The translations under genes and the position numbers were made by a program. A stretch of DNA of 64,000 nucleotides, taken from Maritimibacter alkaliphilus HTCC2654 (GTDB taxonomy: Bacteria; Pseudomonadota; Alphaproteobacteria; Rhodobacterales; Rhodobacteraceae). The DNA is taken from NCBI RefSeq assembly GCF_000152805.1, contig NZ_CH902578.1, forward strand, positions 1,146,992 to 1,210,991, read 5' to 3'. Below are positions 16,921-26,553 of the stretch, one piece after another; within the stretch, counting starts at the first letter, position 1, and every line of letters begins with the position of its first letter. The notes beneath the pieces were generated by a model. It saw only the letters and a list, made by a program, of their open reading frames with translations, did no database searches and was not told the DNA's origin.

Positions 16921-17393
16921 CGGCGCACTCTGGAGGGGCGCTTCTGGCGCTCCTCCTCTCCTCTTTTACCATGACCGCTGCCGCCGGGACGCTCTCCGCA
17001 TCGCTTGCGGGCACCGGAGAGGTTCTGACCGAGGCACAGGTCGCACCCGGCGACGGCTGGTGCGTGCTCTGGCGCCACTCCGTGCAGGGGTTCGAAGTGT
17101 CGGACTGTTATGTCTACCGCGAAGGCAGGATGGTGCTGGACCGCTCCCACCTGCCCGACTTCGCCGCCGGGCTGGACCATATCCCCGGTCGCGGCACGCA
17201 GATCTCGGACGGGCAAGGCGGCTACTGGATCGAGGATCTGGACGAGCCGGTTCCCGGCAACGCCTATATCCTGCGCCCCGGTTCGATGAAGGTGGACCAC
17301 CGCCTGCGGATCGGCGACCGCGAAATCTCGCTCTCCGCATTGGCAGAACATGAACGGGTGCGCATCGCGCTGACCCCTGACGAGGCACGATGA
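16917..17393 (+). CDS. DUF1850 protein of the TAXI-TRAP system
   Basis: This 158-residue protein starts at GTG 16917 inside the preceding stop. Its N-terminal hydrophobic stretch looks like a signal peptide. DUF1850 marks are WRHSVQGFEVSDCYVYREGRMVL and LPDFAAGLDHIPGRG. DUF1850 genes are repeatedly found between TAXI binding proteins and fused TRAP permeases, so it is probably a periplasmic accessory of the importer with unknown biochemical role. Two cysteines (in DGWCVLW and SDCYVY) could form a disulfide. Confidence 0.8.
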   Translation: MTAHSGGALLALLLSSFTMTAAAGTLSASLAGTGEVLTEAQVAPGDGWCVLWRHSVQGFEVSDCYVYREGRMVLDRSHLPDFAAGLDHIPGRGTQISDGQGGYWIEDLDEPVPGNAYILRPGSMKVDHRLRIGDREISLSALAEHERVRIALTPDEAR

Positions 17394-19360
17394 CGGACAC
17401 GACCGAGGCCACGACGCCGGAACTGAAACAACCCTGGATCGTGTTGAAGGCGATCACCGTCGTCGGGATCGCGCTGTCGCTGTTCCAGCTTTACGCGGCG
17501 GGCATCCAGCCGCTCGGGCTGTTCTATCAGCGCCCGATCCATCTGGGCTTCATCCTTGTCCTGTGTTTCCTGATCTACCCGGTCTTCGGCAAGCACCGCC
17601 CGCGCGGGGTGGTCGGCTGGCTGATCGACGGGCCGCTGATCCTGTGCGGCGTGCTAGTGGGCTACTGGGTGCCCGCGCATATCGACATCATCGCCAACGC
17701 GATCATTCCGCGCCAAATCGACGTGATCGTGGGCATCATCTCGGTCCTCGTGGTGCTTGAGGCCGCGCGGCGCGCCGTGGGCGGCGTGCTGACCATCATC
17801 GGCGCGGTCTTCATCGTCTATTCCTTCGCAGGCGTGCGGGGCGAGTTGCCGTGGCTTGCCGATTTCATGCCCGGCATCCTCAATCATCGCGGCTATTCCA
17901 TCGACCGACTGGCAAGCCAGTTGACCCTTGGGGCCGAGGGGCTGTTCGGTATCCCGCTGGGGGTCGCGGCCACCTTCATCTTCATCTTCGTGCTGTTCGG
18001 CGCGCTTCTGGAGGTCACGGGCGCGGGCAAGTTCTTCATCGACCTCGCCTATGCCGCGACGGGCCGCCAGCGCGGTGGCCCGGCCAAAGCCGCCGTCATC
18101 GCCTCGGCTGGGATGGGGTCGATCTCGGGCTCGGCCATCGCCAACGTGGTGACCACCGGGGCTTTTACCATTCCGCTCATGAAACGCCTCGGCTACCGCC
18201 CCGCGCAGGCAGGCGGGATCGAAGCCGCGGCCTCGACCGGCGGGCAGATCATGCCGCCGCTCATGGGCGCGGGCGCGTTCCTGATGAGCGAATTCACGCA
18301 GGTTCCGTATATCGAGATCGTTCTGGTCTCGATCTTCCCGGCCCTGCTTTATTTCGGATCGGTCTATCTGCTGGTCCATATCGCCGCTGTGAAGCTGGGG
18401 CTGAAGGGCATCCCCGCCGCCGATCTGCCGCGCGTGCGCGACGTGTTGAAAGAGGGCTGGCATTTCCTTTTGCCGCTGGTCGTGTTGGTCTATTTCCTGA
18501 CCGCCGGATATTCGCCGCTCAGGGTCGGCTACTTCGCCGTCGTCTCGGTCGCGCTGGCCGCCGTGGCGCGGGCATTGTGGGATTTCTTCCGTCATTCGCC
18601 CTCGTTCGAGGGGTTCACCGCCCTGCTCGGACGCGGATGGGATATGACGCTTCGGGCATTGGAACTGGGCGCGCGCAACGCCGTCGCCGTGTCCATGGCC
18701 TGCGCGGTCGCGGGGATCATCGTGGGGGTCGTGGGCCTGACCGGGCTGGGGCTGAAATTCTCGGCCATGATGCTGGCGTTCTCGGGCGGCAACATGATCC
18801 TCGCCCTGCTGCTGGTCATCATCGCAAGCCTGATCCTCGGCATGGGGCTGCCGGTCACGGCGGCCTATATCGTGCTCATCATCCTCGTCGGTCCCGCCCT
18901 GACCGAAGAATTCGGCGTCCCGATGCTGATCGCCCACCTCGTCGTGTTCTGGTATTCACAGGACAGCAACGTGACGCCCCCCGTGGCGCTCGCGGGGTTC
19001 GCGGGCGCGGCGATTGCCGGATCAACCCCGATGGAGACCAGCTTTCAGGCGTGGAAATATGCCAAGGGGCTATATCTCATCCCCATGTTCATGGTGTTCA
19101 ATGAGGTCATCATCGTGGGCGGCCCCCTGCCCCTCGTGATCTGGAACGGCGCGCTGGCCATCGTGGCTCTGACCGCCTTTGCGGCGATGCTCGAAGGGTT
19201 CCTCTTCGCCCCGATCCCGATCTGGCAGCGCGTGGCGCTCGCTCCGGCCATCATCGCGGTGTTCTGGCCCGATCTCAGGGTTGAGGCCACGGGGGCGGCG
19301 GTCATCGTCGCGCTGCTCGGCTGGAACGCTGTGGTATCGCGCCGGTCGGTGGCGGCCTGA
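17390..19360 (+). CDS. TRAP transporter fused permease, 4TM/12TM
   Basis: This 656-residue integral membrane protein carries the small (DctQ-like) and large (DctM-like) TRAP permease parts in one chain. The large part has SAGMGSISGSAIANVVTTGAFTIPLMKR, GIEAAASTGGQIMPPLMGAGAFLMSE and NVTPPVALAGFAGAAIAGS, the conserved scoop and gate segments. It drives ion-coupled secondary uptake using the TAXI binding protein encoded two genes upstream. The start overlaps the DUF1850 stop by 4 nt. Confidence 0.92.
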   Translation: MTDTTEATTPELKQPWIVLKAITVVGIALSLFQLYAAGIQPLGLFYQRPIHLGFILVLCFLIYPVFGKHRPRGVVGWLIDGPLILCGVLVGYWVPAHIDIIANAIIPRQIDVIVGIISVLVVLEAARRAVGGVLTIIGAVFIVYSFAGVRGELPWLADFMPGILNHRGYSIDRLASQLTLGAEGLFGIPLGVAATFIFIFVLFGALLEVTGAGKFFIDLAYAATGRQRGGPAKAAVIASAGMGSISGSAIANVVTTGAFTIPLMKRLGYRPAQAGGIEAAASTGGQIMPPLMGAGAFLMSEFTQVPYIEIVLVSIFPALLYFGSVYLLVHIAAVKLGLKGIPAADLPRVRDVLKEGWHFLLPLVVLVYFLTAGYSPLRVGYFAVVSVALAAVARALWDFFRHSPSFEGFTALLGRGWDMTLRALELGARNAVAVSMACAVAGIIVGVVGLTGLGLKFSAMMLAFSGGNMILALLLVIIASLILGMGLPVTAAYIVLIILVGPALTEEFGVPMLIAHLVVFWYSQDSNVTPPVALAGFAGAAIAGSTPMETSFQAWKYAKGLYLIPMFMVFNEVIIVGGPLPLVIWNGALAIVALTAFAAMLEGFLFAPIPIWQRVALAPAIIAVFWPDLRVEATGAAVIVALLGWNAVVSRRSVAA

Positions 19361-19468
19361 CCCGACGGGCGGGTTCAGTTCCGCACAATTAAGCCCCAGA
19401 CGGGTCGCGGCGTGAACGCGGGGCAGGCCATGGCCCGCTTGCAAGGGACTTGCGCCGGAAATCCGAAA

Positions 19469-19486
19469 TGTATACGACCGCATACA
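19469..19486. promoter_or_regulatory. Palindromic operator-like site upstream of acnB
   Basis: TGTATACG-AC-CGCATACA has 8-nt arms with one mismatch, 84 bp before the acnB ATG. It is the only AT-rich palindrome in the 209-bp gap, so it is a good candidate site for a regulator of aconitase expression. The factor is not identified. Confidence 0.5.
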
Positions 19487-19569
19487 AATGCGATCTGCTA
19501 AGGACTCGCGCAGTTCGACGACGATCGCCTCGCCCACTGAAACCCGTCAGCCAACCAGCGGATACCGTT

Positions 19570-22359
19570 ATGAGCCATTACGCCAGCTACCTTGAAGAAA
19601 TCGAAGCCCGCAAGGCACAGGGCCTGCATCCCAAGCCCATCGACAGCGCGGAGCTGACCGCCGAAATCATCGCGCAGATCGAGGACGAAGGTCACGAACA
19701 CCGCGCGGATTCGCTCAATTTCTTCATCTACAACACGCTCCCCGGCACCACGGCGGCAGCTGGCGTGAAGGCCGCGTTCCTCAAGAAAATCATTCTGGGC
19801 GAGGCCAAGGTGGCCGAGATCACCCCGGAATTCGCGTTCGAGCTTTTGTCGCACATGAAAGGCGGGCCGTCGGTCGAGGTTCTGCTGGACCTAGCATTGG
19901 GCGAAGACGCGGACATCGCGGCGCAGGCCGCCGAAGTGCTAAAAACGCAGGTGTTCCTCTATGAGGCCGATACCGCCCGCCTGAAAGAGGCGCATGAGGC
20001 CGGCAACGCCGTGGCGACCGACCTCCTGCACAGCTACGCCAACGCCGAGTTCTTCACGAAGCTGCCCGACATCGAGGACGAGATCCAAGTCGTCACCTAT
20101 ATCGCCGCCGAGGGTGACATTTCGACCGACCTTCTGTCGCCGGGCAATCAGGCGCACTCGCGCTCGGACCGCGAGCTGCACGGCAAGTGCATGATTGACG
20201 AGGCGGCGCAGAAGCACATTGAAGAGCTGAAGCTTCAGCACCCCGACAAGCGCGTGATGCTGATCGCCGAGAAAGGCACGATGGGCGTTGGCTCGTCGCG
20301 CATGTCCGGCGTGAACAACGTGGCGCTCTGGACCGGCAAGCAGGCATCGCCTTACGTGCCTTTCGTGAACTACGCCCCCGTCGTCGCGGGCACCAACGGC
20401 ATTTCCCCGATCTTCCTGACGACCGTGGGCGTGACGGGTGGCATCGGCCTCGACCTCAAGAACTGGGTCAAGAAGGTGGACGCCGACGGCAATCCGATCC
20501 TGAACAACGACGGGAACCCGGTGCTCGAACAGAAGTACTCGGTCGAGACCGGCACGGTGCTGAAGATCGACACCAAGAACCGCAAGCTGCGCGATGCGGA
20601 CGGGAACGAGCTGGTCGATATTTCGTCCGCCTTCACGCCGCAGAAGGTCGAATTCATGAAGGCGGGCAGCAGCTATGCCATCGTCTTCGGCAAGATGCTG
20701 CAGTCCTTCGCGGCCGAAACGCTGGGCGTCGAAATGCCCGAGGTGTTCGCGCCGTCCAAAGAGGTATCGCACGAGGGTCAGGGCCTTACGGCTGTTGAAA
20801 AGATCTTCAACGCCAATGCGCGCGGCACGACGCCGGGCAAGCCGCTTCACGCCGGATCGGACGTGCGGGTGAAGGTGAATATCGTCGGCTCGCAGGATAC
20901 CACGGGCCTCATGACCTCGCAGGAACTGGAAGCCATGGCGGCCACCGTCCTGTCGCCGTCCGTCGACGGCGCTTACCAGTCCGGCTGTCACACCGCATCG
21001 GTGTGGGACGCCAAGGCGCAGGCCAACACCCCGCGCCTGATGGCGTTCATGAACAAGTTCGGCCTTGTCACCGCGCGTGACCCCAAGGGCGAATACCACG
21101 CGATGACGGACGTGATCCACAAGGTGCTGAACGACATCACCGTGGACGACTGGTCGATCATCATCGGCGGCGACAGCCACACCCGCATGTCCAAAGGCGT
21201 GGCCTTCGGGGCCGACTCAGGCACCGTGGCGCTGGCGCTCGCGACCGGTGAGGCGGCGATGCCGATCCCGGAGTCGGTCAAGGTCACGTTCAAGGGCGAA
21301 ATGGCCGATCACATGGACTTCCGCGACGTGGTTCATGCAACCCAGCAGCAGATGCTGAAACAGTGCGGCGACAACGTCTTCCAAGGCCGGATCATCGAGG
21401 TGCACATCGGCACGCTTCTGGCGGACCAAGCCTTCACCTTCACCGACTGGACCGCCGAGATGAAGGCGAAGGCGTCGATCTGTATCTCCGAGGACGAGAC
21501 GCTGATCGAGTCGCTCGAGATCGCGCGCGACCGCATCCAGATCATGATCGACAAGGGTATGGAGCACGAAAACGGGATGCTCGCCAAACTGGTGAACATC
21601 GCCGAGCGCCGGATCGAAGAAATCCGTTCGGGCACCAAGCCTGCGCTGAAGCCCGACGACAACGCCAAATACTTTGCCGAGGTGGTCGTGGACCTCGACG
21701 CCATCGTCGAGCCGATGATCGCGGACCCGGACGTTTACAACGCCGATGTCTCCAAGCGTTACACCCACGACACCATTCGCCCGATCTCCTACTACGGGGC
21801 GGAAAAGAAGGTCGATCTGGGTTTCGTGGGGTCGTGCATGGTGCACAAGGGCGACGTGAAGATCGTGGCCCACATGCTCAAGAACCTCGAAGAGGAAACC
21901 GGCAAGGTCGAGTTCAAGGCGCCGCTGGTGCTGTCGGCCCCGACCTACAACATCATCGACGAGCTCAAGGAAGAGGGCGACTGGGAGATCCTCCAGAAAT
22001 ACTCGGGCTTCGAGTTCGACGATCTGGCCCCGAAAGCCACCGCGCGCACCGAGTATGAGAACATCCTCTACCTTGAACGCCCGGGCTGTAACCTGTGCAT
22101 GGGCAACCAGGAAAAGGCCGCGAAGGGCGACACCGTGCTCGCCACCTCGACCCGCCTGTTCCAAGGCCGCGTCGTGGCGGATGCCGAGGACAAGAAGGGC
22201 GAGAGCCTGCTGGCCTCGACCCCGGTCGTGGTGCTGTCCGCCATCCTCGGCCGCACGCCGACGCTGGACGAGTACAAGAAGGCGGTCAAAGGCATCAACC
22301 TGACCAAGTTCGCGCCGCCGCAGAATGTGGGTCAGATGGGCCTGTCGGTCCACTTCTGA
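19570..22359 (+). CDS. acnB: Aconitate hydratase B (bifunctional aconitase / 2-methylisocitrate dehydratase)
   Basis: This 929-residue enzyme interconverts citrate and isocitrate. ATG 19570 is chosen because MSHYASYLEEIEARKAQGLHPKPID matches the AcnB N-terminus; the longer frame to 19450 crosses a probable operator. Blocks include GTMGVGSSRMSGVNN, VGSQDTTGLMTSQEL and GGDSHTRMSKG. The [4Fe-4S] ligands are C756 (GSCMVHKG) and C840/C843 (GCNLCMGN). It is about 60 residues longer than the enterobacterial enzyme, mainly through an insertion around residues 295-420. The ribosome-binding site is weak. A strong terminator follows. Confidence 0.95.
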   Translation: MSHYASYLEEIEARKAQGLHPKPIDSAELTAEIIAQIEDEGHEHRADSLNFFIYNTLPGTTAAAGVKAAFLKKIILGEAKVAEITPEFAFELLSHMKGGPSVEVLLDLALGEDADIAAQAAEVLKTQVFLYEADTARLKEAHEAGNAVATDLLHSYANAEFFTKLPDIEDEIQVVTYIAAEGDISTDLLSPGNQAHSRSDRELHGKCMIDEAAQKHIEELKLQHPDKRVMLIAEKGTMGVGSSRMSGVNNVALWTGKQASPYVPFVNYAPVVAGTNGISPIFLTTVGVTGGIGLDLKNWVKKVDADGNPILNNDGNPVLEQKYSVETGTVLKIDTKNRKLRDADGNELVDISSAFTPQKVEFMKAGSSYAIVFGKMLQSFAAETLGVEMPEVFAPSKEVSHEGQGLTAVEKIFNANARGTTPGKPLHAGSDVRVKVNIVGSQDTTGLMTSQELEAMAATVLSPSVDGAYQSGCHTASVWDAKAQANTPRLMAFMNKFGLVTARDPKGEYHAMTDVIHKVLNDITVDDWSIIIGGDSHTRMSKGVAFGADSGTVALALATGEAAMPIPESVKVTFKGEMADHMDFRDVVHATQQQMLKQCGDNVFQGRIIEVHIGTLLADQAFTFTDWTAEMKAKASICISEDETLIESLEIARDRIQIMIDKGMEHENGMLAKLVNIAERRIEEIRSGTKPALKPDDNAKYFAEVVVDLDAIVEPMIADPDVYNADVSKRYTHDTIRPISYYGAEKKVDLGFVGSCMVHKGDVKIVAHMLKNLEEETGKVEFKAPLVLSAPTYNIIDELKEEGDWEILQKYSGFEFDDLAPKATARTEYENILYLERPGCNLCMGNQEKAAKGDTVLATSTRLFQGRVVADAEDKKGESLLASTPVVVLSAILGRTPTLDEYKKAVKGINLTKFAPPQNVGQMGLSVHF

Positions 22360-22379
22360 GACCGGACCTTTTGACCGCG

Positions 22380-22414
22380 CGGCAGTCCCCATCCGGGGGC
22401 TGCCGTTTTCTTTT
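22380..22414 (+). terminator. Rho-independent terminator of acnB
   Basis: An 11-bp stem (CGGCAGTCCCC / GGGGGCTGCCG) with an ATCC loop is followed by TTTTCTTTT, 20 bp after the acnB stop. Confidence 0.88.
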
Positions 22415-22479
22415 GCGCGGGCGTGGCTTGACCCGCGCCTTTGGGAGGTTCAGACGGATGACCTGATCCGGAGGCCCCC

Positions 22480-23688
22480 ATGACCCTCACCTATGACGAT
22501 GTTCTCACCGCCCGCGCCGCGATTGCGGACGCGACGCTGCTCACACCGACCGTGCCCGCCACGCGCCTGTCGCTTCAGCTTGGGATCGACCTGCATCTGA
22601 AGCTCGAGAACCTGCAACACACCAACGCGTTCAAAGCACGCGGGGCGCTGGCGAAGCTTCTGAGCCTGACGGATGAGGAACGCAGGGCCGGGGTGATCGC
22701 GTGCAGCGCGGGCAACCACGCCCAGGGCGTGGCCTATCATGCGACGCGGCTGGGGATCACCTCGGTGATCGTGATGCCGCATGGCACGCCCTTCAACAAG
22801 ATCAAGCGGACGCAGGATTTCGGCGCGACGGTCGAGTTGCACGGCAAGACCTTCGAGGAAGCGATGGAGGCAACGCGCGAGATGATGGCGCGGGACGGGC
22901 TTGTCCTGATCCATCCGTTCGACGACCCCATCTTGGTGGCGGGCCAAGGCACCGTGGCCTGCGAGATGTTGGAACAGGAACCCGACCTCGACGTGATCGT
23001 GGTGCCCATCGGCGGCGGCGGGCTGATCGCGGGGATCGCCACGGCGGCCAAGGCGATCAAGCCGGAGGTTCAGGTGATCGGCGCGCAGGCGGAGCTGTTC
23101 GACGCGGTGAAAAGCGCGATCGACGGCACGGCCCCCCATTTCAAGGGCGCGTCACTGGCCGAAGGGATCGCGGTCAAAGCCCCCTCGCCCGCGAACGTCG
23201 AGGTCATCCGGCGCAGGGTCGACCGGATCGAAAGCGTCACCGAGGAGCAGATCGAGGCGGCGGTGTTCGACCTCTTGTCCCACGAAAAAATCGTGGCCGA
23301 GGGCGCCGCGGGCGCGGGACTTGCGGTGGTGCAGAAACTGGCGGGTGAGCTTCAGGGCAAGAAGGTCGGGCTCGTGGTCTGCGGCGGCAACATCGACAGC
23401 CGCATCCTCTCCACCCTCATCCTGCGCGGGCTGGTTCGCGACGGGCGCATCGCGCGGCTCACGTTCGAGATCGACGACACGCCCGGCCAACTGGCCGTCA
23501 TTTCGCGCATGATCGGCGAGGCAGGCGCGAACGTGGTCGAGGTCATTCACCAGCGCATGTTCCAGAGCGTCGCGCTGAAACAGGCGGAGCTCGAGGTGGT
23601 GATCGAGGCCCGCGACAAGCTGCATGTGCTTGAGATTGTCGCGGACCTGAGGGCGGCTGGGTTCAACCTGACCACCGATCTGGACTGA
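22480..23688 (+). CDS. ilvA: Threonine ammonia-lyase (threonine dehydratase) with ACT domain
   Basis: This 402-residue PLP enzyme deaminates threonine to 2-oxobutanoate for isoleucine synthesis. The PLP lysine is K52 in NAFKARGAL. The phosphate loop is GGGGLIAGIA, and SAGNHAQGVAYHA is the conserved asparagine loop. From about residue 328 a single ACT domain follows (LTFEIDDTPGQLAVISRMIGE), typical of the shorter ACT-bearing form rather than the 514-residue IlvA with two ACT-like domains, so ligand control may differ. CGGAGG lies 6-7 nt before ATG 22480. The gene stands alone after the acnB terminator. Confidence 0.92.
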   Translation: MTLTYDDVLTARAAIADATLLTPTVPATRLSLQLGIDLHLKLENLQHTNAFKARGALAKLLSLTDEERRAGVIACSAGNHAQGVAYHATRLGITSVIVMPHGTPFNKIKRTQDFGATVELHGKTFEEAMEATREMMARDGLVLIHPFDDPILVAGQGTVACEMLEQEPDLDVIVVPIGGGGLIAGIATAAKAIKPEVQVIGAQAELFDAVKSAIDGTAPHFKGASLAEGIAVKAPSPANVEVIRRRVDRIESVTEEQIEAAVFDLLSHEKIVAEGAAGAGLAVVQKLAGELQGKKVGLVVCGGNIDSRILSTLILRGLVRDGRIARLTFEIDDTPGQLAVISRMIGEAGANVVEVIHQRMFQSVALKQAELEVVIEARDKLHVLEIVADLRAAGFNLTTDLD

Positions 23689-23697
23689 GGCGCGCGG

Positions 23698-24486
23698 TCA
23701 GCCCGCCGCTTCAGCGCGTTTGACCTGCTGGTGCTCGTCTTCGATGAGGCCGATCTTCCAGTAGCCCGAGATATAAGCGTCGCCCTTGGGCACGCCGCGC
23801 CGGTTCACGATCTCTTCGCGCAGGGCTTTTATCATGCCGCTCTCGCCCGCGATGCAGGTCTGAACGGTGCCGTGAAACGCGGGCATGGCGCCGATGCGGT
23901 CGATGCACTGGGTCAGCGGCGCGCTCGGGTCCGGGTGGATAAGCCAGTTCAGGTCGATCCCCTCGGGCGCGTCGATGTCCTGTCGGTCGTCCTGGCTCGT
24001 GATCTCGAAGAACGCGGTGCCCTTGGCGTCGCGCGGCATGGCTTCGAGCGTCGCAGCGGCAACGGGGATGGCCGACATATCGGCGGCGACGACATAGGTA
24101 TCGGCGTGGAATTCCTTGATCTTCACCGGGCCCGGCCCGGCGAACGCGGCCACATCCCCCGGTTCGCACCGCCGCGCCCAGGCCGAGGCCGGGCCGCTGT
24201 CGCCGTGGTCGACGAAATCGATGTCGATCTCGCCCGCATCCACGCGAATGAAGCGGATCGTGTAGGTCCGCACGTCAGGGCGCGGGCCGTCTTCAAGCTG
24301 ACGCTGGAACGCATCGGGTGTCTGGCCCGGCTTGGGCATGAACAGTTTGAAATGTGCGCCTTCGATCCCGTCTTCCATCGTCTTGATCCAGTCGGCGGCG
24401 CAGGTGACGCGGATCATGTTCGGCGTGATCCACGTTTTCGCGGTCACGGACATGAGGCGGGGAATACGGCTTGCTGGGTTTGCCAT
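23698..24486 (-). CDS. Siderophore-interacting protein (FAD-binding ferric reductase)
   Basis: This 262-residue cytosolic flavoprotein has the SIP layout: an FAD domain with VRTYTIRFIRVDAGEIDIDFVDHG, SGPASAWARRCEPGDVAAFAGPG, then the NAD(P)H part VAADMSAIPVAAATLEAMP and the C-terminal GYWKIGLIEDEHQQ. Such proteins reduce ferric siderophores to release iron. ATG 24486 is chosen because the family N-terminus follows; longer upstream frame is discarded. It lies downstream of nqrF on the same strand but beyond the nqr terminator, so it is likely transcribed separately. Confidence 0.87.
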   Translation of the reverse strand: MANPASRIPRLMSVTAKTWITPNMIRVTCAADWIKTMEDGIEGAHFKLFMPKPGQTPDAFQRQLEDGPRPDVRTYTIRFIRVDAGEIDIDFVDHGDSGPASAWARRCEPGDVAAFAGPGPVKIKEFHADTYVVAADMSAIPVAAATLEAMPRDAKGTAFFEITSQDDRQDIDAPEGIDLNWLIHPDPSAPLTQCIDRIGAMPAFHGTVQTCIAGESGMIKALREEIVNRRGVPKGDAYISGYWKIGLIEDEHQQVKRAEAAG

Positions 24487-24660
24487 CGGGGCGACCCTTT
24501 CTTTTCGTGTGGAGTGTTGGCTGGGCCGTCGTCGGCCTGGCTCGTCCGGGCGCAACAAATGGGCGCCGTCGGTAGCGAACCTAAGGGTGTGCGGCGACAA
24601 AGGCCAGAGCCGCCGCTGTTCACGGATGCGCGGCACAGGCGGCTGTGGCGCACGAACGGA

Positions 24661-24690
24661 AAACGCCGCCCGGTCTGGGGCGGCGTTTCG
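24661..24690 (-). terminator. Rho-independent terminator of the nqr operon
   Basis: AAACGCCGCC and GGCGGCGTTT form a 10-bp stem with an 8-nt loop, giving a GC-rich hairpin with a TTTT run on the minus strand, 18 bp after the nqrF stop. A short T run on the plus side could also terminate transcripts from that direction. Confidence 0.78.
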
Positions 24691-24707
24691 TGTGTGACAG
24701 GCGGGGA

Positions 24708-25931
24708 TCAGCCGCCGAAGTCGTCGAGCATGATATCCTCGCGGTCCACCCCAAGTTCCAAGAGCATGTTGATGACCGACTGGTTCATGATGGGCGGGCC
24801 GCACATGTAGTATTCGCAGTCTTCCGGCGCCGGGTGGTTCTTGAGGTATTCCTCGAAGAGCACGTTGTGGATGAACCCGGTGTAGCCGCCCCAGTTGTCG
24901 TCGGGGAGCGCGTCGGACAGGGCCACATGCCATTCGAAGTTGTCGAATTCTTGGGCCAGCTGGTCGAAGTCTTCGACAAAGAACATCTCGCGCTTGGACC
25001 GCGCACCGTACCAGAAGGTGATCTTGCGGTCGCGGTTCTCCAGCCGCTTGAGCTGGTCGAAGATGTGGCTGCGCATGGGCGCCATGCCCGCACCGCCGCC
25101 GATGAACACCATTTCCTTGGGCGTATCGCGGGCGAAGAACTCGCCGAACGGGCCGGAGATCGTCACCTTGTCGCCCGGCTTCAGGTTGAAGATGTAGGAC
25201 GACATCTTGCCCGGCGGGATGCCTTGGGTGCGCGGCGGCGGGGTCGCGATGCGGACGTTGAGCATGATGAGGCCCTTCTCGTCCGGGTAGTTCGCCATGG
25301 AATAGGCCCGCTCGATCGGCTCGTCGCAGGTCGATTCATACTGCCAGATGTCGAACTTGTCCCAGTCTTCGCGGTATTCCTCGGCCACGTCGAAATCGGT
25401 GTATTTGACGTGATGCGCGGGCGCTTCGATCTGGATGTAGCCACCAGCGCGGAAGTTCACGTCTTCGCCTTCGGGAAGTTCGAGCACGAGGTTCTTGATG
25501 AAGGTCGCGACGTTGTCGTTGGAGCGCACCGTGCACTCCCACTTCTTCACCCCGAACACCTCTTCGGGCACTTCGACCTGCATGTCCTGCTTTACGGCCA
25601 CCTGACAGGACAGGCGGTCACCGCACGCAGCCTCGCGCTTGGTGATATGGCTTTCCTCGGTCGGCAGGATCGACCCGCCGCCTTCGTGGATGCGCACCCG
25701 GCACTGGGCACAGGTGCCACCGCCGCCGCAGGCCGACGGGACGAACAGCTTTTCCGCCGCGAGGGTCTGGAGCAGCTTGCCACCGGCCGGCACGGAAATC
25801 GTGCGTTCGCCGTTGATGGTGATGTTGACGTTGCCGGTGGATACGAGCCGCGAGCGCGCCGCCATGATGAGCGACACGAGCGCGAGGACGATTACCGAAA
25901 ACAGCGCGACGCCAAGTCCGAAGGTTTCCAT
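24708..25931 (-). CDS. nqrF: Na+-translocating NADH:quinone reductase subunit F
   Basis: This 407-residue electron-entry subunit has one N-terminal membrane helix (about residues 4-25). A 2Fe-2S ferredoxin domain follows with ligands C68, C74, C77 and C109 ([11 protein letters not shown] ... LSC), offset by two from the Vibrio enzyme. The FAD domain has RAYSMANYP, and the NADH domain has [14 protein letters not shown] and [12 protein letters not shown]. It oxidises NADH and passes electrons into the complex. It is the last gene of the operon, 13 nt after nqrE, and is followed by a terminator. Confidence 0.97.
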   Translation of the reverse strand: METFGLGVALFSVIVLALVSLIMAARSRLVSTGNVNITINGERTISVPAGGKLLQTLAAEKLFVPSACGGGGTCAQCRVRIHEGGGSILPTEESHITKREAACGDRLSCQVAVKQDMQVEVPEEVFGVKKWECTVRSNDNVATFIKNLVLELPEGEDVNFRAGGYIQIEAPAHHVKYTDFDVAEEYREDWDKFDIWQYESTCDEPIERAYSMANYPDEKGLIMLNVRIATPPPRTQGIPPGKMSSYIFNLKPGDKVTISGPFGEFFARDTPKEMVFIGGGAGMAPMRSHIFDQLKRLENRDRKITFWYGARSKREMFFVEDFDQLAQEFDNFEWHVALSDALPDDNWGGYTGFIHNVLFEEYLKNHPAPEDCEYYMCGPPIMNQSVINMLLELGVDREDIMLDDFGG

Positions 25932-25944
25932 ATCGCCTGCCCCC

Positions 25945-26553
25945 TCAGAGTTTCACGCCGGAGAAGGACATGAAGGCCATGGCCATGAGCCCCGCGCTGA
26001 TGAAGGTGATGCCAAGACCCTGAAGCCCGTCCGGGATGTCGGAATATTTCAGCTTCTCGCGAACGCCCGCCATGGCGGTGATCGCCAATGCCCAGCCGAG
26101 GCCCGAGGACACGCCGTAGACGCTCGCCTCGGAGAAGCTGTAGTCGCGTTCCACCATGAACAGCGACCCGCCGAGGATGGCGCAGTTCACCGTGATGAGC
26201 GGAAGGAAGATGCCCAGCGCGTTGTAAAGCGGCGGGAAATATTTATCGAGCACCATTTCGAGGATCTGCACGATGGCCGCGATGACGCCGATGTAGCTGA
26301 TGAGGCCGAGGAAAGTGAGGTCCACGTCCGGGAAGCCCGCCCAGGCCAGCGCGCCGGGGGCGAGCAGGTAGGTCAGGATCAGGTTGTTCGCCGGCACCGT
26401 GATGGCCTGCACCAGTGTGACCGAGATGCCCAGACCGATGGCGGTCGAGATCTTTTTCGACACGGCGAGGAAGGTACACATGCCGAGGAAGAAGGCCAAA
26501 GCCATGTTCTCGACGAAGATGGCCTTTACGGCGAGGGAAAGCAGGGCTTCCAT
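25945..26553 (-). CDS. nqrE: Na+-NQR subunit E
   Basis: This 202-residue membrane protein has six predicted helices and is of the NqrE/RnfA family, for example [20 protein letters not shown] and [17 protein letters not shown]. The two intramembrane cysteines (in GMCTFLA and VNCAIL) are in the positions that hold the intramembrane iron centre between NqrD and NqrE. Its start overlaps the nqrD stop by 1 nt. Confidence 0.96.
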   Translation of the reverse strand: MEALLSLAVKAIFVENMALAFFLGMCTFLAVSKKISTAIGLGISVTLVQAITVPANNLILTYLLAPGALAWAGFPDVDLTFLGLISYIGVIAAIVQILEMVLDKYFPPLYNALGIFLPLITVNCAILGGSLFMVERDYSFSEASVYGVSSGLGWALAITAMAGVREKLKYSDIPDGLQGLGITFISAGLMAMAFMSFSGVKL

